Source: Halomonas sp. ML-15 (lineage in GTDB: Bacteria; Pseudomonadota; Gammaproteobacteria; Pseudomonadales; Halomonadaceae). Taken from it: 64,000 nt of DNA. Both the position numbers and the translations under genes were made by a program. Position 1 is the stretch's first letter. Every line of letters begins with the position of its first letter. The stretch lies in contig NZ_JACXZT010000019.1 in assembly GCF_014779595.1 (NCBI RefSeq), forward strand, positions 1,726,462-1,790,461, in the 5' to 3' direction. Positions 18,471 through 27,711 of this stretch are shown in pieces. A model generated the notes under the pieces. The model was not told the origin of the DNA and searched no databases. It saw nothing but the letters and a program-made list of their open reading frames with translations.

Positions 18471-18537
18471 ATTATGGCAAAAACATTTCTTGTAGCAAAC
18501 GACGCATTTCGCGGCATTTCTTGTAGTTTTACTACTA
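18471..18537 (-). promoter_or_regulatory. pckA promoter with HexR-like box
   Basis: On the minus strand, TTGCTA (18498-18493) and CATAAT (18476-18471) are separated by 16 bp, a plausible sigma-70 promoter about 140 bp before pckA. Upstream, TTGTAGT-TTT-ACTACTA (18521-18537) matches the 17-bp HexR palindrome pattern (TTGTAAT-N3-ATTACAA type) with one asymmetric position. A 12-bp direct repeat, CATTTCTTGTAG, occurs at 18484-18495 and 18515-18526, 31 bp (about three helical turns) apart, so a second half-site overlaps the -35. HexR controls central carbon genes in many gammaproteobacteria. The rest of the 18332-18581 spacer shows nothing distinct. Confidence 0.5.
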
Positions 18538-18581
18538 CATGGCGCGAGTTACGTTAACTACGAAACGTCGGGAAGAGATAC

Positions 18582-19457
18582 TCAGTGCAGCGTCGGCGGC
18601 GGGGCATCGGGAGCCTCGATCAGCGCTTCGATCTCGGCGGCGCCGAAGTGGTAGCGGGTATGGCAGAAGTGGCACTGGGTATCGATGGCCTGCTGCTCGT
18701 CGAGGATCTGCCGCAGCTCCTCGGCACCGAGGCTATAGAGCGCCTGGGCAATGCGCTCCCGCGAACAGTTACAGCCGAACTGCAGCGGCTTGGGCGGAAA
18801 TACACGCGCCTGCTCCTCGTGGTAGAGACGAAACAGTAGCGTCTCGGCGTCGAGCCCCAGCAGCTCATCGTCCTGCAGGGTCGCAGCCAGATGAACGCTG
18901 CGCTCCCAGGCATCGGCGTCCTGATGGTTGGCGTCGTCGGGTAGCTGCTGGAGCAGCAGCCCGGCAGTCCGGCTACCGTTGGCGGCCAGCCACAGCCGGG
19001 TCGGCAACTGCTCCGACTGACTGAAGTAGGCCTCGAGACAGCCGCCCAGGCTATCTGCCGAGAGTTCGACGATGCCCTGATAGCGCTTGCCCTCGCGGGG
19101 GTCGAGGGTGATCACGATGCGCCCGGCCCCCAGCAGCTCGCGGAAACCGGCATCATCGGCGGGCAGAGCCTGTCCCTCAGCGACCCGCGCAATGGCGCGC
19201 ATATCGCCGCCCGAATGGGACTCCGCCATCAGCAGTTCGAGGGGACCGTTGCCGCGCACCTCGATGCTCAGGGTACCGTCGAGCTTGACGGTTTCGGTGA
19301 GTAGCGCCACTGCGGCCAGCAGCTCACCCAGCTGGCGACTCACCGCCTGCGGGTAAGCGTGGCGGTCGAGCACCTCCTGATAGGCGCGCTCGAGCTGCAC
19401 GATCTCGCCACGCACATTGGTACCATCGAAGAGAAAACGCTGAATCTGGTCGGTCAT
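18582..19457 (-). CDS. hslO: Redox-regulated chaperone Hsp33
   Basis: The 291-residue protein has the Hsp33 N-terminal holdase domain and the C-terminal zinc redox switch: CNC near residue 228, then CHFC about 33 residues later. Oxidation of these cysteines releases zinc and activates the chaperone, protecting cytoplasmic proteins during oxidative or bleach stress. It is the last gene of yrfG-hslR-hslO, 26 bp after hslR, an order conserved in gammaproteobacteria. Confidence 0.97.
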   Translation of the reverse strand: MTDQIQRFLFDGTNVRGEIVQLERAYQEVLDRHAYPQAVSRQLGELLAAVALLTETVKLDGTLSIEVRGNGPLELLMAESHSGGDMRAIARVAEGQALPADDAGFRELLGAGRIVITLDPREGKRYQGIVELSADSLGGCLEAYFSQSEQLPTRLWLAANGSRTAGLLLQQLPDDANHQDADAWERSVHLAATLQDDELLGLDAETLLFRLYHEEQARVFPPKPLQFGCNCSRERIAQALYSLGAEELRQILDEQQAIDTQCHFCHTRYHFGAAEIEALIEAPDAPPPTLH

Positions 19458-19483
19458 GGGTCTCTCGGGTCAACAGAAAACGG

Positions 19484-19873
19484 TCAGTCGTCGCCCTGGC
19501 GGCGCTGAAAACGGGTAATCTCGCGGCGCTGCTTCTTGTCCGGCCGCTTGAGGGGATGCTGCATGGCCTGGTTGGTGAGCCGGCGCGCCTCGGCTTCGCG
19601 CTGCCGACGCGCCACGCTGTCGGCGGTTTCACGGTAGAGCTCGCGGGCCTCCGGGGCGCCACGGCGCTGGCCGGAGAGCGCCACCACCTCGACCTCGAGA
19701 ATGTCCCACCCCTGGGGCACTCTGACCAAGGCGCCGAGCTCCACCGCCTTGCTGGTCTTGGCGCGGGCGCCATTGTAGTGCACCTTGCCGCCCTCGATAG
19801 CCTTCTTGGCCAGCTGGCGGGTCTTGAAGAAGCGCGCGGCCCACAGCCACTTGTCGAGTCGAACGTTATCCAT
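19484..19873 (-). CDS. hslR: Heat-shock protein Hsp15 (S4-domain RNA-binding)
   Basis: The 129-residue basic protein starts with an S4 RNA-binding domain (VRLDKWLWAARFFKTRQLAK, then GGKVHYNGAR) and ends in a charged helix. Hsp15 binds stalled 50S subunits that carry nascent chains and helps recycle them. The start at 19873 is preferred over 19888 because GGAGAG lies just upstream; the length then agrees with the 133-residue E. coli protein. It sits between yrfG and hslO in a compact operon. Confidence 0.95.
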   Translation of the reverse strand: MDNVRLDKWLWAARFFKTRQLAKKAIEGGKVHYNGARAKTSKAVELGALVRVPQGWDILEVEVVALSGQRRGAPEARELYRETADSVARRQREAEARRLTNQAMQHPLKRPDKKQRREITRFQRRQGDD

Positions 19874-19888
19874 GGCGCTCTCCGTCAT

Positions 19889-20554
19889 TCAGTGGGGCGG
19901 CCGCTCATCGGGCAGAATGGTGGCAAAGCGGTCGAGGGCAATAAACTCCTTGAGCGCCTTTTCGGGACGGCTGCTGTCGGGCTGCTTGATGCCCAGCAGA
20001 TGACGAATACCGTACTCGCGGGCGCTTTCCAGCACGTGGGGATTGTCATCGATGAACAGGGTGCGCGCCGGATCGAAGGGCTCGACCTCCTGCAGCTCGA
20101 ACCAGAATTCCTGCGCCTCCTTGGCGACGCCAAGATCCGCCGAGGAGACGATCGCATCGAGATACTCCTCGAGGCCGGTCAGCGGCAGCTTGAGGCCCAG
20201 GCTGGCGCGATCGGCGTTGGTCGCCAATACCACTCGCGGATGGGCGCGCTTGAGCCACTTGAGAAAGTCCAGGGCGTCGCTGCGCAAGCCGATGAGGTGC
20301 TGTATTTCACGCTTGAGGGCGACGATATCGACGTTAAGCTCGTCGCTCCAGTAGCTCAGGCTGTACCAGTTGAGCGTGCCCTGCTCGCCGATGATGCGCG
20401 CCTTGAGCGCGTCCTGGGCAGCGGCGTCGAGACGATGCAGCTCGGCATAGCGACGCGGCAGATGTTCGAGCCAGAAGTGGCTGTCGAAGTGCAAATCCAG
20501 CAGCGTACCGTCCATATCCAGCAGCACGGTGTCGATGGCCCGCCAGTCGATCAT
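19889..20554 (-). CDS. yrfG: HAD-family GMP/IMP nucleotidase YrfG
   Basis: The 221-residue HAD hydrolase has motif I LLDMDGTLLD, motif II ATNAD, a lysine near GVAKEAQEF, and motif IV FIDDNPHV. E. coli YrfG dephosphorylates GMP and IMP. The ATG at 20554 has GGAG upstream and gives the family length; the longer in-frame extension to 20647 would overlap nudE. It is first gene of the yrfG-hslR-hslO operon and divergent from nudE with about 90 bp between. Confidence 0.92.
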   Translation of the reverse strand: MIDWRAIDTVLLDMDGTLLDLHFDSHFWLEHLPRRYAELHRLDAAAQDALKARIIGEQGTLNWYSLSYWSDELNVDIVALKREIQHLIGLRSDALDFLKWLKRAHPRVVLATNADRASLGLKLPLTGLEEYLDAIVSSADLGVAKEAQEFWFELQEVEPFDPARTLFIDDNPHVLESAREYGIRHLLGIKQPDSSRPEKALKEFIALDRFATILPDERPPH

Positions 20555-20645
20555 GCTCAGGGCTCCGCAGTGGTGAATCGAGAGTGGTATTGTACGCGAA
20601 CCCACCGGCCGAGACACGGCCCAACCCGGCCTGCCAGGAGACACC

Positions 20646-21224
20646 ATGTCAGCACCCTACCCGCAAAAGCCTCACATCCTGTCACGCCAGGAGGTCGCCC
20701 GTAGCCGACTGTTCACCGTCGAGCAGCTCGAACTCCGGTTTTCCAACGGTGAAGAGCGCATCTTCGAGCGCCTGATGGGCAGCGACCACGGCGCGGTGAT
20801 GATCGTCGCCATGCCCGACCCCGACCACGTGCTGCTGATTCGCGAGTACGCCGCGGGCTTCGACGACTATATATTGACGCTGCCCAAGGGGCTGGTCGAT
20901 CCGGGCGAAGACATCGTCGGCGCCGCCAACCGCGAGCTGATGGAGGAGTGCGGCTTCGGCGCCAATCGCATCGAGCCGCTGGCCGAACTGTCGCTGGCGC
21001 CCAACTACATGCGCCACCGCATGCAGGTGATGCTGGCCAGCGACCTCTATCCGCAGCGCCTGCCTGGCGACGAGCCGGAGCCGCTGATCGTCGAGACCCA
21101 CGCCATCGACGAGCTGCCCGCGCTGCTGGCCCGCGACGACTTCCATGAAGCGCGCGCCATCGCCGCGCTCTATATCGCCCGCGACCTCATGCGTGATCGC
21201 CGCGAGGGGCTTGATTTGTGGTAG
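20646..21224 (+). CDS. nudE: Nudix hydrolase NudE (ADP-sugar/NADH/Ap3A pyrophosphatase)
   Basis: The 192-residue protein carries a complete Nudix box, G-x5-E-x7-RELMEECGF (GLVDPGEDIVGAANRELMEE and following CGF, about 82-104). NudE cleaves ADP-linked metabolites such as ADP-ribose, NADH and Ap3A. Its head-to-head position with yrfG repeats the E. coli nudE-yrf arrangement, which supports the NudE assignment over other Nudix members. Seven bases separate it from the convergent oxidoreductase gene. Confidence 0.93.
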   Translation: MSAPYPQKPHILSRQEVARSRLFTVEQLELRFSNGEERIFERLMGSDHGAVMIVAMPDPDHVLLIREYAAGFDDYILTLPKGLVDPGEDIVGAANRELMEECGFGANRIEPLAELSLAPNYMRHRMQVMLASDLYPQRLPGDEPEPLIVETHAIDELPALLARDDFHEARAIAALYIARDLMRDRREGLDLW

Positions 21225-21231
21225 CAGCCCC

Positions 21232-22272
21232 TTAGAGGCTGACCCAGCGCCCCTGGCGGTGGCTATCGAGCCCCGCCTCGAGCAGCCGCATCGAGCGGAT
21301 CGCATCCTCTACGCTGACCGGCATGTTGCCGCCACCACCCAGCGCTTCGGCCACGCCACGATAGTAGGCCAGGTAGTCGCCCGCTAACGTGGCGTGTGTC
21401 GACTCGCGAAGCTCACCCGAAGCGTCATCGACAAGACTCAGCAGCCCATCGCGAGCGTCCACGCCCCAGTTCTGCGCCGGCGTCTCGCCGGCCTTGAGGC
21501 GCGCCTCCTGGGGATCGAGGCCGTATTTCACGTAGCTGCCGCGGGTGCCATGAACGCGAAAGCGCGGCGTCTCTGCGGCGACCAGAGCGCTGGCGGCCAG
21601 GCTGACCCGGCAGCCCGGATAATCGAGCAGACATAGAAAATCATCCTCGACGCTGGCGTCGTCACGCTGACGCGCCAGATTGAGCTGAATGGCCCGCGGC
21701 ATGCCGAACAGCTCACAGGCCTGATCGAGCAGATGGGGACCCAGGTCGTACCAGATGCCGCCGCCGGGGCGCGGCTTCTCGCGCCAGCGATCACGGACCT
21801 CGGGACGGAAACGGTCGAAGCGCGACTCGAGGCTCACGACTCGCCCCAATTCGCCGCTGCCCAGCAGCGCCTTGAGGGTCAAAAAATCGCTATCCCAACG
21901 TCGATTGTGAAATACCGACAGTCGCCGCCCGGCATTGTCGGCCAGGCTCTTGAGGTTCTTGGCCTCGGCCAGGGTCACCGTGAACGGCTTGTCGAGCACC
22001 ACGTGCTTGCCTGCCGCCAGCGCCGCCTTGGCCAGCGGGAAATGGGTCTCGTTGGGGGTCGGGATCACCACCAGATCGATGTCCTCGCGGGCAAGCAGCG
22101 CCTGCGGCGTCGCGGCTACGGCCACATCGGGCAGTGCCGCCGCGACCTTGGCGGCATCGCTCGACGAGACTGCTACCAACGTCAGGCCGGGGGTCGCCAG
22201 GATAAGCGGTACATGGAAGGTCTGGCTGGCGAAACCGAAGCCGACTACGGCGACATTGACATCGTGCGGCAT
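21232..22272 (-). CDS. Gfo/Idh/MocA-family NAD(P)-dependent oxidoreductase
   Basis: The 346-residue protein has an N-terminal Rossmann fold (VAVVGFGFASQTFHVP), the family motif CGKH/AGKHVVLDKPF with the conserved EKP-type lysine (here DKPF, near residue 95), and a C-terminal substrate domain. It resembles E. coli YdgJ. Such enzymes oxidise or reduce sugars, inositols or related cyclic alcohols; the substrate here is unknown. The ATG at 22272 follows AAGGAG at a good distance. An in-frame GTG two codons earlier overlaps the ribosome site and is unlikely. Confidence 0.9.
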   Translation of the reverse strand: MPHDVNVAVVGFGFASQTFHVPLILATPGLTLVAVSSSDAAKVAAALPDVAVAATPQALLAREDIDLVVIPTPNETHFPLAKAALAAGKHVVLDKPFTVTLAEAKNLKSLADNAGRRLSVFHNRRWDSDFLTLKALLGSGELGRVVSLESRFDRFRPEVRDRWREKPRPGGGIWYDLGPHLLDQACELFGMPRAIQLNLARQRDDASVEDDFLCLLDYPGCRVSLAASALVAAETPRFRVHGTRGSYVKYGLDPQEARLKAGETPAQNWGVDARDGLLSLVDDASGELRESTHATLAGDYLAYYRGVAEALGGGGNMPVSVEDAIRSMRLLEAGLDSHRQGRWVSL

Positions 22273-22425
22273 GGGCACTCCTTGTCTATGGCTTATGACG
22301 ATATGGCGTGACGCATATCATGAAACGGTCAAAGAAAGGTCATATCGACCTTGGTATAGGGGTCCATACTAAAGGTGCCGTTTGCAACCCCGTCACCCCA
22401 CGGACCTACCCAAGGAGGCAAACGC

Positions 22426-22533
22426 ATGTGCTGTTCAGAAGAGAGTCTAGCGCTACTCGAGACCTGGTATGCGCTGGAGTGCCAGCTCGAGGCACTGACC
22501 GAGCAAGACGTACCGATGGACAAGGCGGCGTGA
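22426..22533 (+). CDS. Small 35-residue protein, unknown function
   Basis: The ATG at 22426 is preceded by CAAGGAGGCAAACGC, an almost ideal ribosome site. The 35 codons end in TGA and are followed 20 bp later by a strong intrinsic terminator. The product starts MCCSEESLALLETWYALECQ, is acidic, has three cysteines and could form one amphipathic helix; there is no signal peptide or membrane segment. A free-standing ribosome site, ORF and terminator argue for a real gene. The transcript could instead be a small RNA with a leader peptide. I do not recognise the family. It lies between the divergent oxidoreductase gene and ilvD (tail to tail). Confidence 0.6.
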   Translation: MCCSEESLALLETWYALECQLEALTEQDVPMDKAA

Positions 22534-22552
22534 TCCGTCACTGACCACACTT

Positions 22553-22587
22553 CGAGCCCCCGCTTCCAGGCGGGGGCTCGCAGTTTT
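22553..22587 (+). terminator. Intrinsic terminator of the small gene
   Basis: CGAGCCCCCGC and GCGGGGGCTCG make a perfect 11-bp stem around a 6-nt loop (TTCCAG), followed by CAGTTTTT. This is a textbook plus-strand terminator. On the minus strand there is no T-run after the stem, so it serves ilvD less well. Confidence 0.85.
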
Positions 22588-22600
22588 TGGTTGGTGCGCC

Positions 22601-24445
22601 TCAATCCAGCTTGGAAAGATCGCGCACCGCGCCCTTGTCCGCTGAGGTAGCCAGCAGCGCATACGCCTTGAGCGCCGCCGAGACCTTGCGGTTGCGCTGA
22701 ATGCGCGGCTTCCAGGCGTCCTTGCCACGGGCTTCCTCGGCCTCGCGGCGCGCCGCCAGCTCGGCATCGCTGAGCTTGACGTTGATCGCCCGCTTGGGGA
22801 TATCGATGTGGATGATATCGCCGCTCTCGATCAAACCGATGGCGCCCCCCGCAGCGGCTTCCGGCGAGACGTGGCCGATCGACAGGCCAGAGCTGCCACC
22901 GGAGAAACGCCCGTCGGTCATCAGTGCGCACACCTTGCCGAGCCCCTTGGACTTGAGATAGGAGGTCGGGTAGAGCATCTCCTGCATACCGGGACCGCCG
23001 CGCGGTCCTTCGTAGCGCACCACCACCACTTCGCCGGGCTTCACCAGCCCGCCCAGCACGTGCTCCACCGCCTGATCCTGGGACTCGACCACGTGGGCCG
23101 GGCCCTCGAACACGAGAATGGAGTCGTCGACGCCGGCGGTCTTCACCACGCAGCCGTCCACGGCGATATTGCCGAACAGCACCGCCAGGCCGCCTTCGTG
23201 GGAGAAGGCGTGCTCGAGATCGCGGATACAGCCGCTGACGCGATCGCCGTCGAGACTCGGCCAGCGCGCGGCCTGGGAGAAGGCGGTCTGGGTCGGTATT
23301 CCGCCGGGGCCGGCCTTGAAGAACTCCACCACCTCGGGGCTGGGGTTACGCATGATGTCCCACTCGTCCAGCGCCGCCTTGAGGGTGTCGCCATAAACGG
23401 TGGGCACGCGGGTATCCAGCACCCCGGCACGGTCGAGCTCGCCAAGAATCGCCATGATCCCGCCAGCGCGATGGCAATCCTCGATATGGTACTGCTGGGT
23501 GTTGGGCGCCAGCTTGCAGAGCTGCGGCACCTCCCGCGACAGGCGGTCGATGTCGGCCATGGTGAAGTCCACCTCGGCCTCCTGAGCGGCGGCCAGCAGA
23601 TGCAGGATGGTGTTGGTGGAACCGCCCATGGCGATGTCCAGGGTCATGGCGTTCTTGAACGCCGCCTTGGAGCCGATGGCCCGGGGCAGCAGGTGCGCCT
23701 CGTCGCCCTCGTAGACGCGCTTGGCCAGCTCGACGATGCGATGGCCCGCCTCCTCGAACAGTCGGCGGCGATCGGCATGAGTGGCCAGCACGGTGCCGTT
23801 GCCCGGCAGCGCCAGGCCCAGCGCTTCCATCAGGCAGTTCATCGAGTTGGCGGTAAACATGCCGGAGCAGCTGCCGCAGGTGGGGCAGGCGCTGCGCTCG
23901 ATCTCGTCGATCTCCTCGTCGCTGTACTTGTCGTCGGCGGCGTAGATCATGGCGTCGATCAGGTCGATGCCGTGGTCGAGCAGCTTGGTCTTGCCGGCCT
24001 CCATGGGGCCGCCGGAGACGAAGATCACCGGGATATTGAGACGCATCGCGGCGTTGAGCATCCCCGGGGTGATCTTGTCGCAGTTGGAGATGCACACCAG
24101 CGCATCGGCGCAGTGGGCATTGACCATATACTCGACGCTGTCGGCGATCAGGTCGCGACTGGGCAGCGAATAGAGCATGCCGTCGTGGCCCATGGCGATG
24201 CCGTCGTCCACGGCGATGGTGTTGAACTCCTTGGCCACCCCGCCGGCCTTCTCGATCTCGCGCGCCACCAGCTGCCCCATGTCCTTGAGGTGCACATGCC
24301 CCGGCACGAACTGGGTAAAGGAGTTGGCCACCGCGATGATCGGCTTGTGGAAGTCGTCATCCTTCATACCGGTGGCGCGCCACAGGGCGCGGGCGCCGGC
24401 CATGTTACGGCCGGCGGTGGTGGTACGCGAACGATACTCGGGCAT
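22601..24445 (-). CDS. ilvD: Dihydroxy-acid dehydratase
   Basis: The 614-residue enzyme is of the IlvD/Edd family, with iron-sulfur cluster cysteines in [11 protein letters not shown] (about 118-128) and [11 protein letters not shown] (about 190), and the C-terminal [15 protein letters not shown]. It dehydrates dihydroxy acids to 2-oxo acids in isoleucine and valine synthesis. DGRFSGG and overall length fit IlvD rather than Edd. It is monocistronic here. The upstream spacer 24446-24570 holds a small GACAATTTTGTC palindrome (24523-24534) of unknown meaning. Confidence 0.96.
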   Translation of the reverse strand: MPEYRSRTTTAGRNMAGARALWRATGMKDDDFHKPIIAVANSFTQFVPGHVHLKDMGQLVAREIEKAGGVAKEFNTIAVDDGIAMGHDGMLYSLPSRDLIADSVEYMVNAHCADALVCISNCDKITPGMLNAAMRLNIPVIFVSGGPMEAGKTKLLDHGIDLIDAMIYAADDKYSDEEIDEIERSACPTCGSCSGMFTANSMNCLMEALGLALPGNGTVLATHADRRRLFEEAGHRIVELAKRVYEGDEAHLLPRAIGSKAAFKNAMTLDIAMGGSTNTILHLLAAAQEAEVDFTMADIDRLSREVPQLCKLAPNTQQYHIEDCHRAGGIMAILGELDRAGVLDTRVPTVYGDTLKAALDEWDIMRNPSPEVVEFFKAGPGGIPTQTAFSQAARWPSLDGDRVSGCIRDLEHAFSHEGGLAVLFGNIAVDGCVVKTAGVDDSILVFEGPAHVVESQDQAVEHVLGGLVKPGEVVVVRYEGPRGGPGMQEMLYPTSYLKSKGLGKVCALMTDGRFSGGSSGLSIGHVSPEAAAGGAIGLIESGDIIHIDIPKRAINVKLSDAELAARREAEEARGKDAWKPRIQRNRKVSAALKAYALLATSADKGAVRDLSKLD

Positions 24446-24570
24446 GCTGTCCTCTAGCGTCGATGCCGCCTGGGGCCACCCGCGCTGGGCGGGCGACCGG
24501 CGGTCTTGATAGGAAGTCGTGCGACAATTTTGTCATGAGCGCAGAAAGCGCGCTACTGCCGCTTCGCTCC

Positions 24571-25245
24571 CTAGTAGCCGAGCCAGATCACATGCCGCGC
24601 CCCTTTCCCCGGCTTATGCGCCCGCACCTGATGCTCGGTGACGCTGAAGCCGACCCGCTTGAGACGCTCGCTGAAACCGGCGTCGCGCCCCGCCGACCAC
24701 ACCGCCAGCACGCCATCCTGGCGCAACGCGCGCTGGGCACTCTCCAGCCCGCGCGGCGAGTAGACCCGGTCGTTGTCCTTGCGGGTCATGCCTTCGGGGC
24801 CGTTGTCGATATCCAGCATGATGGCATCGAAGCCGCCGGGAGAATCGCGCATCAGGGCCGCCACGTCGCCGACATGGACACGGGTACGCGGGTCGTCCAG
24901 CGGTCGCCCGGCCGCCTGGCCCAGCGGGCCTCGGTTCCACTCCACCACCTCCGGCACCAGCTCGGCGACCACCACCTCGGCGTCACGCCCCAGTGCAGCC
25001 AGGGCCGCGGCGAGGGTAAAGCCCATGCCCAGGCCCCCGACCAAGACCCGCGCGTCTGACCGGGCCGCGAGCCCCTCACAGGCCAGTTCGGCCAGTGCAT
25101 CCTCGGAGCCGTGCAGGCGGCTATTCATCAGGTCACCGGGCTGGCCGACGATACGGATCGAGAACTCGTCATTGCGCTGCAGCAGCCGGAGTTCAGTGCC
25201 CTGACCGGGAATGGCAGCCCGGCCGATTTCTGCAAATTTTGCCAT
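24571..25245 (-). CDS. Spermidine-synthase-like methyltransferase-fold protein
   Basis: The 224-residue protein has a Rossmann-like SpeE/SAM-binding fold: VLVGGLGMGFTLAAALAALG (residues about 68-87), then VVVAELVPEVVEWNRG and the aspartate-rich MLDIDNGPEG. It lacks the N-terminal beta domain of true spermidine synthases, and the active-site tyrosine/aspartate pattern is incomplete, so polyamine synthesis is doubtful. Such stand-alone proteins are annotated as spermidine synthase-like with unknown function. It begins 39 bp after lon on the same strand and may be co-transcribed with it. Confidence 0.8.
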   Translation of the reverse strand: MAKFAEIGRAAIPGQGTELRLLQRNDEFSIRIVGQPGDLMNSRLHGSEDALAELACEGLAARSDARVLVGGLGMGFTLAAALAALGRDAEVVVAELVPEVVEWNRGPLGQAAGRPLDDPRTRVHVGDVAALMRDSPGGFDAIMLDIDNGPEGMTRKDNDRVYSPRGLESAQRALRQDGVLAVWSAGRDAGFSERLKRVGFSVTEHQVRAHKPGKGARHVIWLGY

Positions 25246-25284
25246 GCGATCTCGTTATGTAGGGGGTGGACGCAGCGCGCCCGG

Positions 25285-27708
25285 TCAGCCGAATACCACC
25301 TTGGCAACGTCGCGGTAGTGGCCGGCAAAATGCACGGTCACCCCGCTCTTGAGATAGTCGGGCAGCTCCTCGAAGTCGCGGCGGTTGGCCTCGGGCAGGA
25401 TCACCTCGAAGATGTCGCTGCGCCTCGCCGCAATCACCTTCTCGCGGATCCCCCCCACCGGCAGCACCTGGCCGGTGAGAGTCAGCTCGCCGGTCATCGC
25501 CAGCTGGCGATCGATGGCCTGATGACGCGCCAGCGACAGCAGCGCAGTGGTGATGCTGATTCCCGCCGAAGGGCCATCCTTGGGCGTGGCGCCCTCAGGC
25601 ACATGCACATGAATGAAGGCGTCATTGAAGAAGTCGCCGTCGGCGCCATATTCGGCTAGGTGCCCCTGCACATAGCTGTAGGCGATATTGGCCGACTCCT
25701 TCATCACGTCGCCGAGCTGACCGGTGAGCTTGAAGCCACGATCCAGGGCGTGCACCTTGCCGGCCTCGATGGGCAGGGTGGCGCCGCCCATCGATGTCCA
25801 GGCCAGGCCGGTAACCACGCCCTCGCCCCTGAGCACCTGCTCCTTGCGGAACAGCGGTGCGCCGAGGAACTCCTCGAGGTTGTTGACCGAGACCTTGACC
25901 GACTGCTGCCCATTCTCGAGCAGCTTGACCGCAGCCTTGCGCACGATGCGATGCAGCTGCTTCTCCAACTGACGCACCCCCGCCTCGCGGGCATAGCCCT
26001 CGATCACTTGCTTGAGCGCCGCCTCGGTGAGGTTGATGCACTTCTTGGCAATCTTGTCGCGCTTGAGAAGCTTGGGCCACAGGTGATGCTTGGCGATGGC
26101 CAGCTTCTCCTCGGCGATATAGCCGGAGAGGCGAATCTGCTCCATGCGGTCAAGCAGCGCCGGCGGGATCGCATCCAGGGTATTGGCGGTACATACGAAC
26201 AGCACCTTGGAGAGATCCATGCGTACGTCGAGGTAGTGGTCGAGGAAGTCGACGTTCTGCTCCGGATCGAGTACCTCGAGCAGTGCCGAGGCAGGGTCGC
26301 CCTGGAAGGACTGGCCCATCTTGTCGATCTCGTCGAGCATGATCACCGGATTCTGGACCTCGACCTCCTTGAGGGCCTGAACCAGCTTGCCGGGCATGGC
26401 GCCGACGTAGGTGCGGCGGTGGCCCTTGATTTCGGCCTCGTCGCGCATGCCCCCCACCGAGAAGCGGTAGAATTCGCGGCCCAGCGCCTCGGCAATCGAA
26501 CGACCTACAGATGTCTTGCCCACCCCGGGCGGCCCAACCAGCAGCAGAATCGACCCACCGACGTCGCCCTTGAAGGTGCCCTCGGCGAGAAACTCGACGA
26601 TCCGCTCCTTAACATCGGCCAGGCCATCGTGGTCGCGATCGAGCACCTGGCGAGCATGGCTCAGATCGAGCTGGTCCTGGCTGGTGATACCCCACGGCAG
26701 CGACGTCAGCCAGTCGAGATAGTTGCGGGTGGTACCGTACTCGGGGGAGCCGGTCTCGAGCACCGAGAGCTTGTCGAGCTCGTCGTCGATACGTGACTGC
26801 ACCCGCTCGGGGACGTGCAGATCGACCAGGCGCTTGCGAAAGGTGTCGACGTCATTCTCGCGGTCATCCTTGGAGATGCCCAGCTCGCGCTGGATGACCT
26901 TGAGCTGCTCACGCAGGAAGAACTCGCGCTGGCGCTCCTGCATCTGGGCGTTGACCTGCTCGCTGATCTCGCTCTGCAGCTGAGCGACCTCGATCTCCTT
27001 ATGCAGCAGCGGCAGCACCTTCTGCATCCGCGCCATCACCGGCAGCGTCTCGAGGATCTCCTGCAACTCCGGCCCCTTGGCCGAGGTGATGGCCGCGGCG
27101 AAATCCGACAGCGGGCCCGGCTCGTGGGGACTGAAACGGTTGAGGTAGTGCTTGAGCTCCTCGCCGTAGAGCGGATTGATCGGCAGCAACTCCTTGATGC
27201 CGTTGATCAGCGCCATGGCATAGGCCCGCGCTTCATCCTCCTCGGCGTCGATCGGTTCCTTGGGGTAGCTGACCTCGACCAGGTAGGGTGGCGTCTTCGA
27301 CAGCCAGCGCTGGATCTTGAAGCGGCGCATGCCCTGGGCAATGAACTGGATCTGCTCGTCCTCGCCCTGGACCTTGTGCATGCGCACCGCAGTGCCGATC
27401 TCGGGAAAGTTCTCATGCCCCAGCTCGTCGACGCCGGCGTCGCCGACAAAGGCCAGACCCACGGAGTGGTGGGGGGTATTGCCCACACGCTTGATGGTCT
27501 CTTCCCAGCGCGGCCGGTGAATGACCAGCGGCTGGACCTGTGCGGGGAAAAACGGCCGATTATGAATCGGCAGCAGATAGAGTCGCTCGGGCAGCGTATC
27601 GCGGGCCGGCACCACGGCCCCGTGATGCGGCGCCTCGTCGCCCGACTCAGGGGTCGCGTGGGAGGCGGTGTCGAAGATAACGTCGTGTAGATCGTCGCGT
27701 TCGCTCAT
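25285..27708 (-). CDS. lon: ATP-dependent protease Lon (LonA type)
   Basis: The 807-residue protein has an N-terminal substrate-binding LON domain (about 40-240), a coiled segment, an AAA+ ATPase (Walker A GPPGVGKTS near residue 392; Walker B VIMLDEIDKM), and a C-terminal Ser-Lys protease (Ser in KDGPSAGIS near 713, Lys in GIREKVIAARR near 756). Lon degrades misfolded and specific regulatory proteins in the cytoplasm. It does not sit beside clpPX as the main lon of many gammaproteobacteria does, so it may be a second copy. The extra 40 N-terminal residues (SERDDLHDVIFDTASHATPE...) are unusual. The ribosome site AGGA lies inside an inverted repeat, and a sigma-32-like promoter is upstream. Confidence 0.96.
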   Translation of the reverse strand: MSERDDLHDVIFDTASHATPESGDEAPHHGAVVPARDTLPERLYLLPIHNRPFFPAQVQPLVIHRPRWEETIKRVGNTPHHSVGLAFVGDAGVDELGHENFPEIGTAVRMHKVQGEDEQIQFIAQGMRRFKIQRWLSKTPPYLVEVSYPKEPIDAEEDEARAYAMALINGIKELLPINPLYGEELKHYLNRFSPHEPGPLSDFAAAITSAKGPELQEILETLPVMARMQKVLPLLHKEIEVAQLQSEISEQVNAQMQERQREFFLREQLKVIQRELGISKDDRENDVDTFRKRLVDLHVPERVQSRIDDELDKLSVLETGSPEYGTTRNYLDWLTSLPWGITSQDQLDLSHARQVLDRDHDGLADVKERIVEFLAEGTFKGDVGGSILLLVGPPGVGKTSVGRSIAEALGREFYRFSVGGMRDEAEIKGHRRTYVGAMPGKLVQALKEVEVQNPVIMLDEIDKMGQSFQGDPASALLEVLDPEQNVDFLDHYLDVRMDLSKVLFVCTANTLDAIPPALLDRMEQIRLSGYIAEEKLAIAKHHLWPKLLKRDKIAKKCINLTEAALKQVIEGYAREAGVRQLEKQLHRIVRKAAVKLLENGQQSVKVSVNNLEEFLGAPLFRKEQVLRGEGVVTGLAWTSMGGATLPIEAGKVHALDRGFKLTGQLGDVMKESANIAYSYVQGHLAEYGADGDFFNDAFIHVHVPEGATPKDGPSAGISITTALLSLARHQAIDRQLAMTGELTLTGQVLPVGGIREKVIAARRSDIFEVILPEANRRDFEELPDYLKSGVTVHFAGHYRDVAKVVFG

Positions 27709-27711
27709 CGT

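Noticed and set aside
22808-24457. 549-codon plus-strand frame opposite ilvD
   Set aside because: High-GC antisense shadow; ilvD on the other strand is unmistakable.
24523-24534. GACAATTTTGTC palindrome before ilvD as an operator
   Set aside because: Too short and not a known motif; no second copy seen.
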